DNA of 64,000 bases from Nepenthes gracilis (lineage: Eukaryota; Streptophyta; Magnoliopsida; Caryophyllales; Nepenthaceae): the NCBI GenBank assembly GCA_033239525.1, contig BSYO01000019.1:8104592-8168591 (forward strand). Direction: 5' to 3'. The position numbers were made by a program, and so were the translations under genes. Positions within the stretch are counted from its first letter, which is position 1, and the number at the start of each line of letters is the position of its first letter. The notes beneath the pieces were generated by a model. It did not search any database, was not told where the DNA came from, and was given only the letters and a program-made list of their open reading frames with translations. Positions 34,510 to 45,969 of this stretch are shown piece after piece.

Positions 34510-36618
34510 CTACCCTGTGTATAATAATGATATATTATAGACTTATATGTAGTATAACATCTCATTAAGAGTAAGGACATGGGATGTCACACGAACCGGC
34601 TAGAATTTCATTTGAACCGCCATGAACCAAACAAACACTTAAACATGAGTCTCTTAGCTGTAATTGGGTTCCTTCAACCGGATCGGGACCGGTCTTGAAT
34701 TGGCGCGTAAAACCAGCAAAGAAATGGCCAGTCATTTGCTTCCCTACTAAAGCGATTGTGGCGCATTGGGGAAAGTCCCATTGAACCGGGCCCAAATTGT
34801 TTGAACCAACATCCGCCCAGCCATGGTATCATATCTTGTGGTTGACCTATCCACCCGTGAACCATCCTCAGAAAATGCTTTGAAATGAGTGCTAAATCGA
34901 ACCCCTAAAATACACCGAACCCACCAAGACCCTTACCGATTAAGCGGTTCCAAAAAATAGATGAACTGTCTGAATCGATTGAACCAACAGCCACCCCGAC
35001 AAAGTTATCAGGTACTAAGTCAAATTATCATCCTCTGAAATCAACATCCAAAAATATCTTGAAAAGAATATTGAATTGAGCCCCTAAATTGGTGCCAGCA
35101 TTGAGTGACAACATCTATGTTGATATTGGGATTGGGGCTACTGAACCGGTCCAATTTCTATGTCCAAATTAGTTGAATCGACACCCAAATTAACCAAAAT
35201 ATTATGAGCTATTATTGAGGTATCAACCGGTAAAAATATGCCTTGCACTGAACCCGAACTGGGCCACAAACTAAGTAAGAATAACCGGTCAAATGCTAAA
35301 ATCTTAGCAAATGGATAGACCTAGAATTGTTGAACCGGTTCATCTAAACTGGTTCACAAGTGATAAAAATAAATAATAAAAATCAGTACGGGTCAATCCC
35401 TTGAATAGGCCATGAATCGATAATTGAATTCACAAGTAATTGTGCTTAAGAAATTAATTCAAATTGACCAACCAACTATTGTCATAAATCAATCGTTGAA
35501 TATTTCACATGTTAAATCTAAATTTTTAACACATATAAAAGTTTAATATTAAAGTTATAAAATCAAAAAAATGTATTGATTTACCCATTACGATTTACGG
35601 TTTTATTTATAATTACTTCATTTTATGATTATATATTCAATATTATGGAAAAGTATATGGAAGCTTTATAAGATCTATTTGGATAAGTATTTTCTCCTAG
35701 AATGGAGAAAATTAAGAATTATGAATAATGTGAAAGCTTCAATATGAAGTTTTGAATATGGATTAAGACATTGGACTAAGAAATTATTTTTAATTGGTGA
35801 TATTTTCTGACATATTTTAGGATGTCCATTGGCCGTGGGGGTACTTTTGGTGGCATTTTTATTATTTGGCCCCATATACTGAGTTAAAAGCATACCGCTT
35901 ACCACGGGGTATTGAATTGCGCAGGTCTATGTCTTAGATTGTATGGAAGCATATACAATCTTTTCTCAATTAACTACTCCATCAGCTAATAAGGCCTACT
36001 AGTTATAGTCCCTAAAAATAAATAATGAAGGACAAATGATAGTTAAAAATCAAAAAAGAAAAATTAAAGAAGTTAAAAGTTCATGCATGTTCTTGAGTGA
36101 TTCTTATTCCTCTTAATTAAATATTTATTTTAAGTATAAATATGCATATCTTTATTTTTTATCTGTAACTTACTGCGTATTTGGCTTAGTCACTTACTAT
36201 TATTTCTAACCCCTCTGATGGAAGGTACAAGTTGATATCTAATGATCAAAATTGAAGCTGAAAGGTGATTAGGATTAGACAGTGATGAATTATAATATAT
36301 TAGATAACTTTGATGTTAGAAATGTACTCTGCTTTATAATGAATAAAGAAAAGAAATATATACAATATTAGTGTTGATTATTTAGTTGTACTTTCGCTAA
36401 TGGTTATGGTTATTATTTATACTTCTGCAAATTTTTATAATAATGATTTTTGGTTCCTAGTAGTATCTCTAAAAAAATCCGAAGCCGTATTCAAGTCATA
36501 CGAGGTTGGAGGCAATTGAAATTGTATCATATGGATCCTGTGTATAATAATGATATATTTATGGACTTATGTGTAGTATGACGTCTCACAAAGTTATATG
36601 AGGATGTGGGACGTCACA
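34510..36618 (+). repeat. 5'-truncated chromovirus LTR with fused LTR end (copy B)
   Basis: Same structure as 29070-31162: an LTR-end-like piece to GGGATGTCACA (34581-34591), GAACCGG array (34592-35520), core CTAATAAGGCCTACTAG (35985), TTAGTCACTTACTATTATTT (36185), and end GTGGGACGTCACA at 36606-36618. The GAACCGG motifs are better preserved than in copy A. Confidence 0.65.
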
Positions 36619-37765
36619 GTTTATTTTGGAACATATGTATAATATGGACTTGAAGCTTGGAACCCTAACTTATAAACGTGATTATTTGGTATTTGTCCAC
36701 ATGTATGTTATTTTGTATGTTTTGGAAAAAATTGTTTGATGCTTTTGTGAAGGGATTTATTGTCCAAAAGTTTTAAAGTTATGTTTAGCTCATTGTGGTA
36801 AGAATTTCCTAAATTCTCCAAGTATTATATTGATTCATGTATGTATTCGAAATCATGTGAAGATTTAAACTCACAAGAATATAAAATGTGTATCATATGC
36901 TCAAGAATATGATTATCTATATGCAAAGTATATGAAGAAAATTGTACAATTTATTATGTTTGATGATTTGTTCTTCAGGGAGTGAAAACTTTGTATAAGA
37001 ATATGGTGGACTTTTTCTTAAGAATAATTAATCTTGAAATTGGACAAAGGATTTATATTTCAGATGATAGTACTCCTTAACATGCCTTAAGATATTACAG
37101 TAGTAGACTGAAGAATGCTCCTGGGCCACCGGAGATGCTATAGTGGCATATGTGTTATCTGGCCTCATATATCGGGTGAAAGTTATAGCGCCAGCCACGG
37201 GACATTAAAGTTTGAGGTATCGTGGATAGTGCCTTAGAATGTGTTGATGCATACATATTTCATTCCTTGTTCGACTACTCCGTTAGCTAGTATGGCCTAC
37301 TAACCCTGATCCCTAAATAATGAATAAATTTTAACATATTTTAGAACCTAAAAGAATCATATATAAAATGTAGAAAGATAAACGTGTTTTCAAAAAGTAC
37401 ATTTGATCATACTTTATGTTTATACATCTATATTATACTCCCATTCCATTTTTCTTAATTTATTTTGAGTATATTGTTCATTATCCTTGATTATATTGTG
37501 TCTTATTGAGTATTCGACTCACTCATTATTTTCTTATTTTCAGATGAGTACGAGCTTATACATGATGAGGTAGAGTAGAGATTAGCAGTTGGCTAGGCGT
37601 CAAACTTGGAGGATGATTTTATAGATGTAGATTTTGTTGTGGTTTTGTATTTTATGGAGTACTTTTGTATATCATGACAGATATGTATTTGTATATTGAT
37701 GATGTACAAATAATTTAGTTTTCACTGTATATTGATGGATGTATATGCTTCCGCAGAGTGTTACA
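36619..37765 (+). repeat. 3' part of another chromovirus LTR (copy B)
   Basis: GCTAGTATGGCCTACTAACC (37286), TCGACTCACTCATTATTTTC and TTTTCAG (37513-37543), end GAGTGTTACA at 37756-37765. An intact 3'-splice-site-like block is present. Confidence 0.6.
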
Positions 37766-37784
37766 GTTTAATATTTAGGTACCT

Positions 37785-38441
37785 AACGGCATCTTTTATA
37801 AACCGACATTGTATCCGGAAATATAACGTTGGTGCCATGAATGGGTTGTGGCAATATGATCTTGTGTGTGATTATTGTTGTGTATATATGTTGTATAGAG
37901 ATATTGTGTAGGTTTGTATAAAGTTTGACGGCCATTTTACAGTCAAAACCTTGTCGGTTTTCGATTAGAACACGATCCGTCACAGTTTTGCTTTGTATTT
38001 GGGGTTGTGAGTCTTTTTAGTTTTGAGTAAAAGTTGGAAAGGAATCGATAGAATTGATTTTTGTTTTGTATGCAAGTTATTTGATGAGAATGGGTGCCGA
38101 GCACATTTGGCATATGTGGCCACATCTGGGAGTCCTTCTATGGCCATTGAGAATACTTCGGTTGTATGTGAATTCAAGGATTTTCCTTTCCAAGGAATTA
38201 ATCTGGATTATTTTTGGATCAAGAGATTGAGTTTGCTATTGCGGTTGTACCGGGATCAGCACCGATTTTGAGGACTCCATATGGACGGCCCCATCTAAAT
38301 CAAAGGAATTGAAGAAGCAATTGTAAAGATTATTGGAGAAAGGTTTTGGTCAACCAAGTATTCCACTATGGGATGCTTTAGTACTTTTGGTGAAGAAAGA
38401 TAGATCAATGAGGTTATGCGTGAATTATTGGGAATAAGTAT
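37785..38441 (+). pseudogene. Protease end and RT N-terminal part (second chromovirus)
   Basis: The stretch 37830-37960 reads NGLWQYDLVCDYCC and KFDGHFTV, resembling ILGMDWL..Y....D and later text of gypsy protease. The RT linker follows: ENGCRAHLAYVA (38088-38125), VVCEFKDF (38160-38185), EIEFAIAVVPGSAPILRTPY (38222-38280, shifted frame), SKSKELKKQL (about 38300-38325), LLEKGFGQPSIPLW (38332-38372) and RSMRLCVNYWE (38403-38435). The last block is the fingers motif R.CVDYRELN. It is then cut by the insertion. Confidence 0.8.
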
Positions 38442-41400
38442 TGTGACTGACTGTATTTTTCTACTAAAAATTCAACAAAGTTTCGTCTATAATACAAATA
38501 TTTGTCAATATAAAAACCTGTATAATCTCCGGTACAAAACAATAAACATCCAAATTTCTCAACCTATAACATACAAGACCACACAGAATTCAATTACCAC
38601 ATATTATTTGTGGCTCTAATACTGTGTATCTAAACACATCGTCGGCCAAGAGAGATGCCACTAGGTATCTGTTACAAACCATAATAACCTGCGGAAATAT
38701 AAACAAATCCAAACGATAGTAAAAACTAAATTATCTGCTCATCAGCCTTACGTACAATATACATTAAGATTTCCAAAAGAAAAGCATTAAAAGATCAACA
38801 TCAAAGGACATTTTATTCATCTAAAGACCAAGTACATTACTTACATCAAAAATTACAATTCATCATTGCTTTATCCTAATCACCTTCCGCTGTGCCACCC
38901 TGATCACCAGATACCAACTTATTCCTTCCATCTGTGGGGCTAGAAAAAAGGCAAGTGAGTAAGTCAAATGCTTAACAATGTACAAATAAGTAAAGACATG
39001 CATTTTTCATATTCAAAATAGACATATATAGATATCATAAGAGTACGATAAATGATTCTTTAATTCTTTCCTTCTTTAGTTCTTATTTATCATTTATCTT
39101 TAGGGATCAGAGCTAGTAGGCTTTACCAGCCAACAGAGTGGTAACTCGAGGAAAGGATTGTGATATACCACACAATCTAGGGCCATATTCCTCAGGTTGA
39201 TATCCAGTTGTCAGTTTATATACTTATAACCAAGCATACGAGGCCGATATTAAATTGCCACCAAAAGTTTTCCCCCGTGGACGTAGGGGCAGTCCTCGAA
39301 TTTTTATTGTAATATCTCAAGGTGTGCCAAGGACATCATCTGCTCTAATATACGGCCAGAATACAAAGATAGAGTAATTCTTGAGTTTTCACTATAATAT
39401 CAGTGACATGTTAGGAAATATTATCCGAAATCATTCCATAGTCCAAAATCTTAATTCATATTTGTCACTTTATATGAAAACTTTCACATAGTTTTTGGTA
39501 ATACAGAATATACGGTCAGAAAACCATAATATTAATCAATGCAATATTCATTACAGTGTCTTAACCATACTTTTGCACGTGATCAGAATTTAGATTTATT
39601 ATAGATTAAGGTCTTGCTTTACAGTTCAGTAGGTTGCTTTAGTCCCTTTTTATTCTAGTTCTTAATCGTGCTCTTTTTGGGACCTTAGCTTTATTAAGAC
39701 CTCGGTAATATTATCATTCAGTCAACTATCCTATTTTTTTGAGCAATTATATGGCCAATTAAAGACTCAATTCTGAAAGATTAATTTACAGGATGTTGTT
39801 TCCATAGGGCTTCTTTTGAAACATAATGTATACTTGGGCGATTTGGGACTTTCATGATAATATGTGCAAGATTTTAGTAACAGACAAGTATCAAAACAAT
39901 AATACTTAGAAGAAGGATCAATAATCAGCACCAAAAGAAAGAGGGAATCAGGTACACTTGCCAAAATTTTAGCAAATTCCTTGCTGTCCTACTAATTTTT
40001 CGATTCTGCTTTTTTTTTTCTCTCAGTTCTCTCAGTTCTTCCTTCTTTCTCTTCTGCTTTTTTCTCTTCCTCCTCTGCTTTCTTATTTTCCTTTGCTTTC
40101 TTTCCCTCTGTTCTTCTCTTTTACATCCCCTCTGCTTCTTCTTTTATTTTCCCCACTGCTTCTTTCCTTCTATTCTTTCTCTTATTTTCCCTTTTAGCCT
40201 CACCGTTGTCTTCTCTAGCTCCATTCCCATCCTTATATAGGCGCTGGGAAGGGTGTTGAGTCATTACTCACTTTTGACACCTCGCATGCTGACTAACCCT
40301 TTTTTTTTACACCTCATATTTCCTTTCTTCTGCTATAGCCGAGTGTCCATAATTTTAGCTGAGTCAGCATCTGTTTTGTCTTCTAAATGTGCTTCCTGAT
40401 GCCTTTTAATTATTGGCTGTAGCTTCGCTTAACATTTTTGGCTACTGCTCCCTTTAGCCGCTCATGGTTTCACCAAACTGCCTGCACCTCTTAAAATGGC
40501 TGCTACTGCTGGCGTGGCCTTTCCACCGTTACTGTGTAGAAAGTCCTCGGCCAACTACACTTGGTAATTTTCGGGCGCCATCAGCTATTTTTCCTCCTTG
40601 GCTGGTCAACTCGTTGACTGGACATTGTGCTTCCTTAGGGGACCGAGCAACTTATACCTCAGGCATCCGGTCATTCTTCCCATTTTTGCAATCGACCAAT
40701 TTCACCAATTTACAACTGGCCATGTGCATGATAGTTGGTCAACTGATTGACCAAAATTTACAACCTGGTCATTTTGATATTTTGTACCTCAGCAGCCACA
40801 ATACTAAAAAAAAAGGCTTCCATACGACTGCCGAAACAGCAGCTCTACATCCCACGGCTGCTATATATGGCTTATCTTCCTCTGAAATGCTTAGCGGCGG
40901 GTCTCCACGAGTGTAGCGAGCTGATCTCCATTTTGTGACATTTTCTAAATTGTTGACTGTCATTTTACATAATTGCGGTCAACGGGTGTTAACTTGACAA
41001 TTTACTTTCTCGACCCACCGGTTGTTTAACCACCAACCATTTTGGACATCACCGTAGTTGAGGTCATTGGCATTTCATACTTTAAGCGACCGGCCAATTT
41101 CCTTCCTCAAGTAATCGGGCAAAATGCACCTCAAGTAGCCAGCTAAATTATACCTTAAGCAGCCGAGCAATTTGATCCACAAGCAACTGGCCATTTACAC
41201 ATCAAGCAGCCGATCATTTTATACCTCAAGCAACCAGCCATTTTGTTGTTTTATGCCAGTCAACTCGTTGACCAAAATTTGCAGTAAATTTGGCGTCCGA
41301 CATTTTAGCTAATAACGGGTCATTTTGCATATCAAGCAACCAGACACTATTGCTTATGAGGCGACCGGGCACTTTGCTCTAAGGTAAGGCAGCCGACCAT

Positions 41401-43400
41401 TTGGATATCATCCGGTCAACAGGGCATTGACCGGAGAATTTTCCTCTTAATCCCTCTTGGTCGGTCAACGCTCTGTTGACCGATCATCTCCCTTATTCCC
41501 TCTTCTTCATTTTAGCCGATCATCTCTGTTATTCCTTCTTCTTCATTTTAGCCGGTCAACACAGCACTGACTAATCATCTTCTCCTCAATTCATCCTAAT
41601 GTCTCTTAGCTGGTCAACATGGCGTTGACCGATCATTTCTCTTATTTCACCTTAGCCTGTAGATAAACATGGCGTTAACCGGTATAATTCCAATTTGCGA
41701 TCCTTATATCAGTCATCGGCTACATTTAAGGTCTGTAATTACTCGACCATCACATGTTACCTGTAAATAGGTCGTACACCACGTGGTATAGCGGTATACC
41801 TATCACCCGGTCATATAGGGCCAATAAAATGCTACCCTAACCTTCCGCGGTCCAGAGGCAGTCCTCTTCTTCTACAATAACATCCTAAGACTTGTCAAGA
41901 GCATTACCTGCTACAATATATAATCAGGATAATCCTTGAGTCTCTATTGTAACACTAATGGTGGGCCAAGGGATATTATCATTCTTAACAAATTCCATGG
42001 TCCTAATTTTATGATTTCTTATTTATTTGAGAGAAGGTCCACCACAATTTGATTCATAATATCTTCATCTGGGAGAACAATTTGATCGCATAACACATTG
42101 TGGATTTTCCTTCAAACGTATATACGATTATTATCTTTCCTTCTGACTTAAATCTTTTCTTGGCTCATTTTGCATATACGAATATCATAAATATAGCGAA
42201 GGATAGATAATCTTACCACCGAGAGGTAATTATAATTTTAGAGGCTTTCGACTCATATTTTCTTCACAATCAATTAATGAATATGATTCCAAAATAACAA
42301 TTAATCATATGCGAATGTACATGCAGCTTAATTAACAATTAGACAATACAAAATTATGTAAAAATTACCAAAGAACTTGGGTGAACAGTGCACGTAAATA
42401 GTGCACGGTTGCGCATATTGGGTAATTTATGGAATTTCGGATATCCAATGGGTAAATTATTAAATTCAAGATATGGGTAAACATAACCTCAATTCAATTT
42501 ATGCATAAAACTTGAAATATGTGTTCAAACGAGGTCTGGGTGTGGGTCTAGGGTTTTACGAACGCAAATCCACATAAATTCACCAAATTGGGTATCCAAT
42601 CGATGAATTAACTTATCTAAGATATGGGCAATGATATTCTAGTCTCAATTTATACAAAAGCTCCAAAAATCAGAGGTCGAAACCACCCGGGCTTAGGATT
42701 AGGGCTTATATGCGAAAATTGGCATAAATCCTCAAATTTGGATACGAAATTTATATATATGCATGATTAAGTTATGGGCATCATATATACATGCATGGAT
42801 TGGATATCAGGATAATAATACCCAAATGGGATCGAATAAAAATTAAAAAAATATAAGAAAAGGATATGGGTACACTTGCCTCAATCTGATCTACGATTTC
42901 TCTAACTAACTCCATGTCGGAATCGGACCCAAAAGCCTTCGTTTGCTCCATTTCTCTCTCCTCTTCACGCACACACTCTCTCTCCCTCTCTCTTTCTCGT
43001 GCGTTCACCCCAAACCACATGGCCAACGGTTAAAAAGAACTCGGATGTGGCTTTTACACGTAATGACGCTTGAGTGCTAATCGAGCACTAAGGGACCCAA
43101 AAGGCTGTGCTCGAGCGCCCATCGGGTTCTCCTCAAGCGGCCTGATTCTACCAAATGTGCCCCAAGTGCGCCTCAGGCACTTCTCCAGCGTGGCAGTTCT
43201 ATTATTTCCACCTGAGTAGCGCCTCAGGCAGTAGTCAGGCGTCGAGCCTCTCACTCTTATTTCGCTTCCGGTACTTACTTTTCCAAATACTTTAAGCCTA
43301 CTTTTGATTATACTAGCATAATTACCCCACAATTACTATGTTTTAGAATCCGAAACCTTTCAACTCATTTTTATTATATTTTTAGAAATGGTACTTTATA
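38442..43400 (-). repeat. Composite LTR insertion in RT, 4.96 kb, AGTAT duplication
   Basis: The left end TGTGACTGAC and right end CTTTATA (expected CTTTACA) are flanked by AGTAT at 38437-38441 and 43401-43405. Read on the minus strand there are two LTR-like modules. The first starts at 43400, with TGAGGCG motifs (43110-43250), a GA-rich leader (42950-43000) and GAGGCAAGTGTACCC (42869-42883). The second has a CTATATAAGG TATA box (about 40231-40240), a purine leader (40010-40230), TGGCAAGTGTACCTG (39950-39964), the GCCTACTAGCTCTGATCCC core (about 39105) and a CCCCACAG acceptor-like end (38932-38939). It may be one LTR nested in another or a recombinant; the internal boundary (near 41754) is uncertain. 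Confidence 0.7.
40240..41700 (-). repeat. GGTCAAC / GCAGCCG motif array in LTR U3
   Basis: Many GGTCAAC and GTTGACC sites, plus a roughly 24-26-bp tandem (CCTCAAGCAGCCGATCATTT-like) at about 41100-41245. The array lies upstream of the TATA-like box at 40235 on the minus strand. The plus-strand ORF at 40464-40916 is a chance frame. Confidence 0.75.
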
Positions 43401-44060
43401 AGTATCCCTTCCCAAGGATAGATAATTGTTTTATAGATGATTTGTTTGATAAGGTGATTATTGGGAATTGATTAATGATTTGTTCAATCAATTGCATGGG
43501 CTCAGAGTTTTCTAAAATTGATTTGCATTCAGAGTATCCTTAGTTGAGGATTAAGCAAAATAATATTCCTAATATAGCTTTTGGGACACAGTATGACTAT
43601 TATAAGTTTTGATGATACCTTTTGGGTTGTCAAATGAATTGGCATCCCTTATGAATAGTACGAATCGAGTCTTCTAGCCATACTTAGATCAATTTGTGGT
43701 AATTTATTGATCATATTCTGATTAATTCAAGGAATGTTGAGGAGCATGAAATCTATTTGAAGATTTTGTTGCAGATTATGAGAGAATGGTGGTTATTCAA
43801 ATAAATGTGAGTTTTAGTTGGAGAAAGCATCATTTGGGGTCATATTGTTTCTAAATATAGTATATTTGTGGATCTGTAATAGATTGAAGTAGTTGTAGAT
43901 TTGGGGAAGGCCAACTAATGTCTCAAAAGTGTGAAATTTCTTGGGTTTGGTTAGATATAATGTGGGATTTGTATAGAATTTTTGAGGATTTGGTGCCTCT
44001 AACTCGATTAGCAAAGAAGCGGATGATTTTCATTTAGAACGAATGTTGTGGGAGAAGTTT
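43401..44060 (+). pseudogene. RT palm (second chromovirus, continued)
   Basis: After the insertion the frame resumes at the family block KYPFPRID (43402-43428), then DLFDK, SKIDLHSEYP, FGTQYDYY, FGLSNELAS-like text (43620-43650), then YLDQFVV and DHILINSR-like text (43680-43740). The catalytic F.DD block is destroyed. Later text reads EHEIYLKILLQIMRE. Stops are frequent. Confidence 0.75.
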
Positions 44061-44089
44061 TTAGGAGTTGAAGAATAAATTGACAATAG

Positions 44090-44490
44090 CACCGATTTTG
44101 TTCAATCCCTGATAGATCAAGTGGATTTATACTGTATTGTGATACTTCTAAGAAAGGTTTGGAGTGTTTGTTGATGCAATGTGGTCGAGTGGTTGCCTAT
44201 AGGTCAAGACAATTGAACGTTTGCGAACAAAATTATCCCACCCATGAATTTGAGTTGATAGCCATGTTTTGCTTTGAAGATTTAGAGGTATTATTTGTAT
44301 GGAGAGAAGTTTAAGATTTAATTTCGATCATGAAAGGCTTGAAGGATTTATTTTCACCAAAGAAGTTGATTATGCGATGGCATTGGTGGATGGATTTTCT
44401 TAAGGATCACAATGGTGAAATTTAGTATCAATCGAGGAAGGCGATTATGATTATTGATGCTTTGTTGGAAGTCTTCGGGCTTGATGATGC
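44090..44490 (+). pseudogene. RNase H (second chromovirus)
   Basis: Reads LYCDTSKKGLECLLMQCGRVVAYRSRQLNVCEQNYPTHEFELIAM (44131-44265), then SPKKLIMRWHWWMDFLKDHN (44350-44415) and QSRKAIMIIDALL. CDTS stands where the family has CDAS with the first acidic residue. Several frame changes. Confidence 0.8.
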
Positions 44491-44559
44491 ATTTGATGAT
44501 CAAGGAATGAGAGATGTTGGATGAAGTAAAAGTTGCACTATTCGGTTGTTCTCCTAAGG

Positions 44560-45960
44560 GTCGAGGATAATGTTATTGTGTCATCTAGTGCAACTTATGA
44601 TTTTGGAGAAGATAAATTTGGATAATGAGTTGTAATTGATGAGTGATTCGTATGTGATAGAGATTTCCAGAAGTTTGGGGTAGCGAGTCATAAGAGAATT
44701 TCAATATTTGGGCAGATGGGATTCCTTATTGTCAGGATAGGATTTATGTTCAGAATATTGAGGAATTAAAGAAGAAAATTTTGATTGCGACCCATAGATC
44801 GAGGTATGCAATTCGTCCCGAAGTAAACAAGATGATCAGGATATGATGAAGATTTTTCGGTGGTGGAGTTTGAGGTGGGAGATTGCAACATTAGTGGCCA
44901 GGGAATTCTAACTTCAATAGTCTCCAATTGTGATCCATGGTTTAGAGTTGGCAGCTAAGATTTAGAGGCATTATGGGTCAAAAGTTTGGAGTATCTATTT
45001 TCTTAGAAATTGAATATGTGGCATGTTGTATTGTGTATTAGTAGGTTAAAGCTAAACATAAGAAGCCCCAAGATTTTGCATCCTTTGTCGATTTCCAGTT
45101 GGAAATTGAGTTCACTGGGATGGATTTGCTTCGGGGTTGGCTAGAACAGCGAGAAAATTGGATACCACTTGGATAATTGTGGATAAGCTGATGAAGTTGA
45201 CTCACTTCTTGCTGGTCAAGATGTCACTCTCAAGGGATAGGTTGGGCCTTCCATAAAATGAAAGATAGTTGGGTTGCATGGTGTTCGGGCTTTAATAGTT
45301 TCTGATCATTATCCACAATTTGTTTCGAAATGTTTTGAAAAAAAGTTTACATAAGGAATTGGGTACCAAATTAGAATGTAGTATGGTGTTGGATTCACAG
45401 TTGGATAGCCAATTAGAGTGGTGCAGTAGAAGCGTGTGGAACTACGGCTATAAGTTGTAAGATTTGACTGGAGGTTTGTCATGGGTGATCATGTTTTATT
45501 TTCAAATTCGAGGAAAGGAATTTCAAGGTGGAGGTGAAAAAGAGATAAATTGAAGTCAAGGTTTAGGGCCATTTGAGGTTTTGCAGCAAGTTAGAGAGGT
45601 GGCCTATCGGTTGGTTTTGTTTTCGAGATTGGCGGATGATCAAGATGTGTTCTATGTATTTATGAGGAAATATGAGGATATCCTTTGCATGTGTTCATGT
45701 TTGAGCCATTGCTGATCAGCGAGAATTTGCTTCATGTTGAGATTTTAGTTCATAAGATGATTTTGATGAGAATCTGTTTTATGTTAAGATTTTGGGATAG
45801 AAAGGATTAGGTGTTGAGGAATAAGATGATTCTATTGGCCATAATACTCTTGAGGAATCTTTCGGTTGAGCAAGCAATATGGCAGTGTGAGGTGGAAGTC
45901 TGGGAGAATATCCATATTTGGTTGAGTTATGTAAATTTCAAGGACAATATTTCAAAAGTA
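44560..45960 (+). pseudogene. Integrase and GPY/F (second chromovirus)
   Basis: Reads VKAKHKKPQDFASFVDFQLEIEFTGMDLL (45045-45130), TTWIIVDKLMKLTHFLLVKMSLSRDRLGL (45165-45250), and, in other frames, the remains of the SDRD and HPQ blocks. Then GPFEVLQQVREVAYRLVL (45569-45625) and a VFYVFMRKYEDI block (45650-45685). No clear chromodomain was found. Purine-rich AAAAGTAGGAGAGAT (45955-45969) precedes the LTR as a polypurine tract. Confidence 0.75.
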
Positions 45961-45969
45961 GGAGAGATT

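Larger units (their letters stand above)
32299..37765 (+). repeat. 5.4-kb tandem duplication, copy B
   Basis: Second copy of 26904-32286. Long AT-rich stretches are nearly identical (for example 35580-35720 against 30130-30280). Differences are clustered small indels and substitutions, often at CG or CTG/CAG sites. The right end is AGAGTGTTACA, then protease of the second chromovirus begins. Confidence 0.92.

Noticed and set aside
40464..40916. 150-codon plus-strand ORF
   Set aside because: It lies antisense across an LTR U3 motif array and shows no domain; probably chance.
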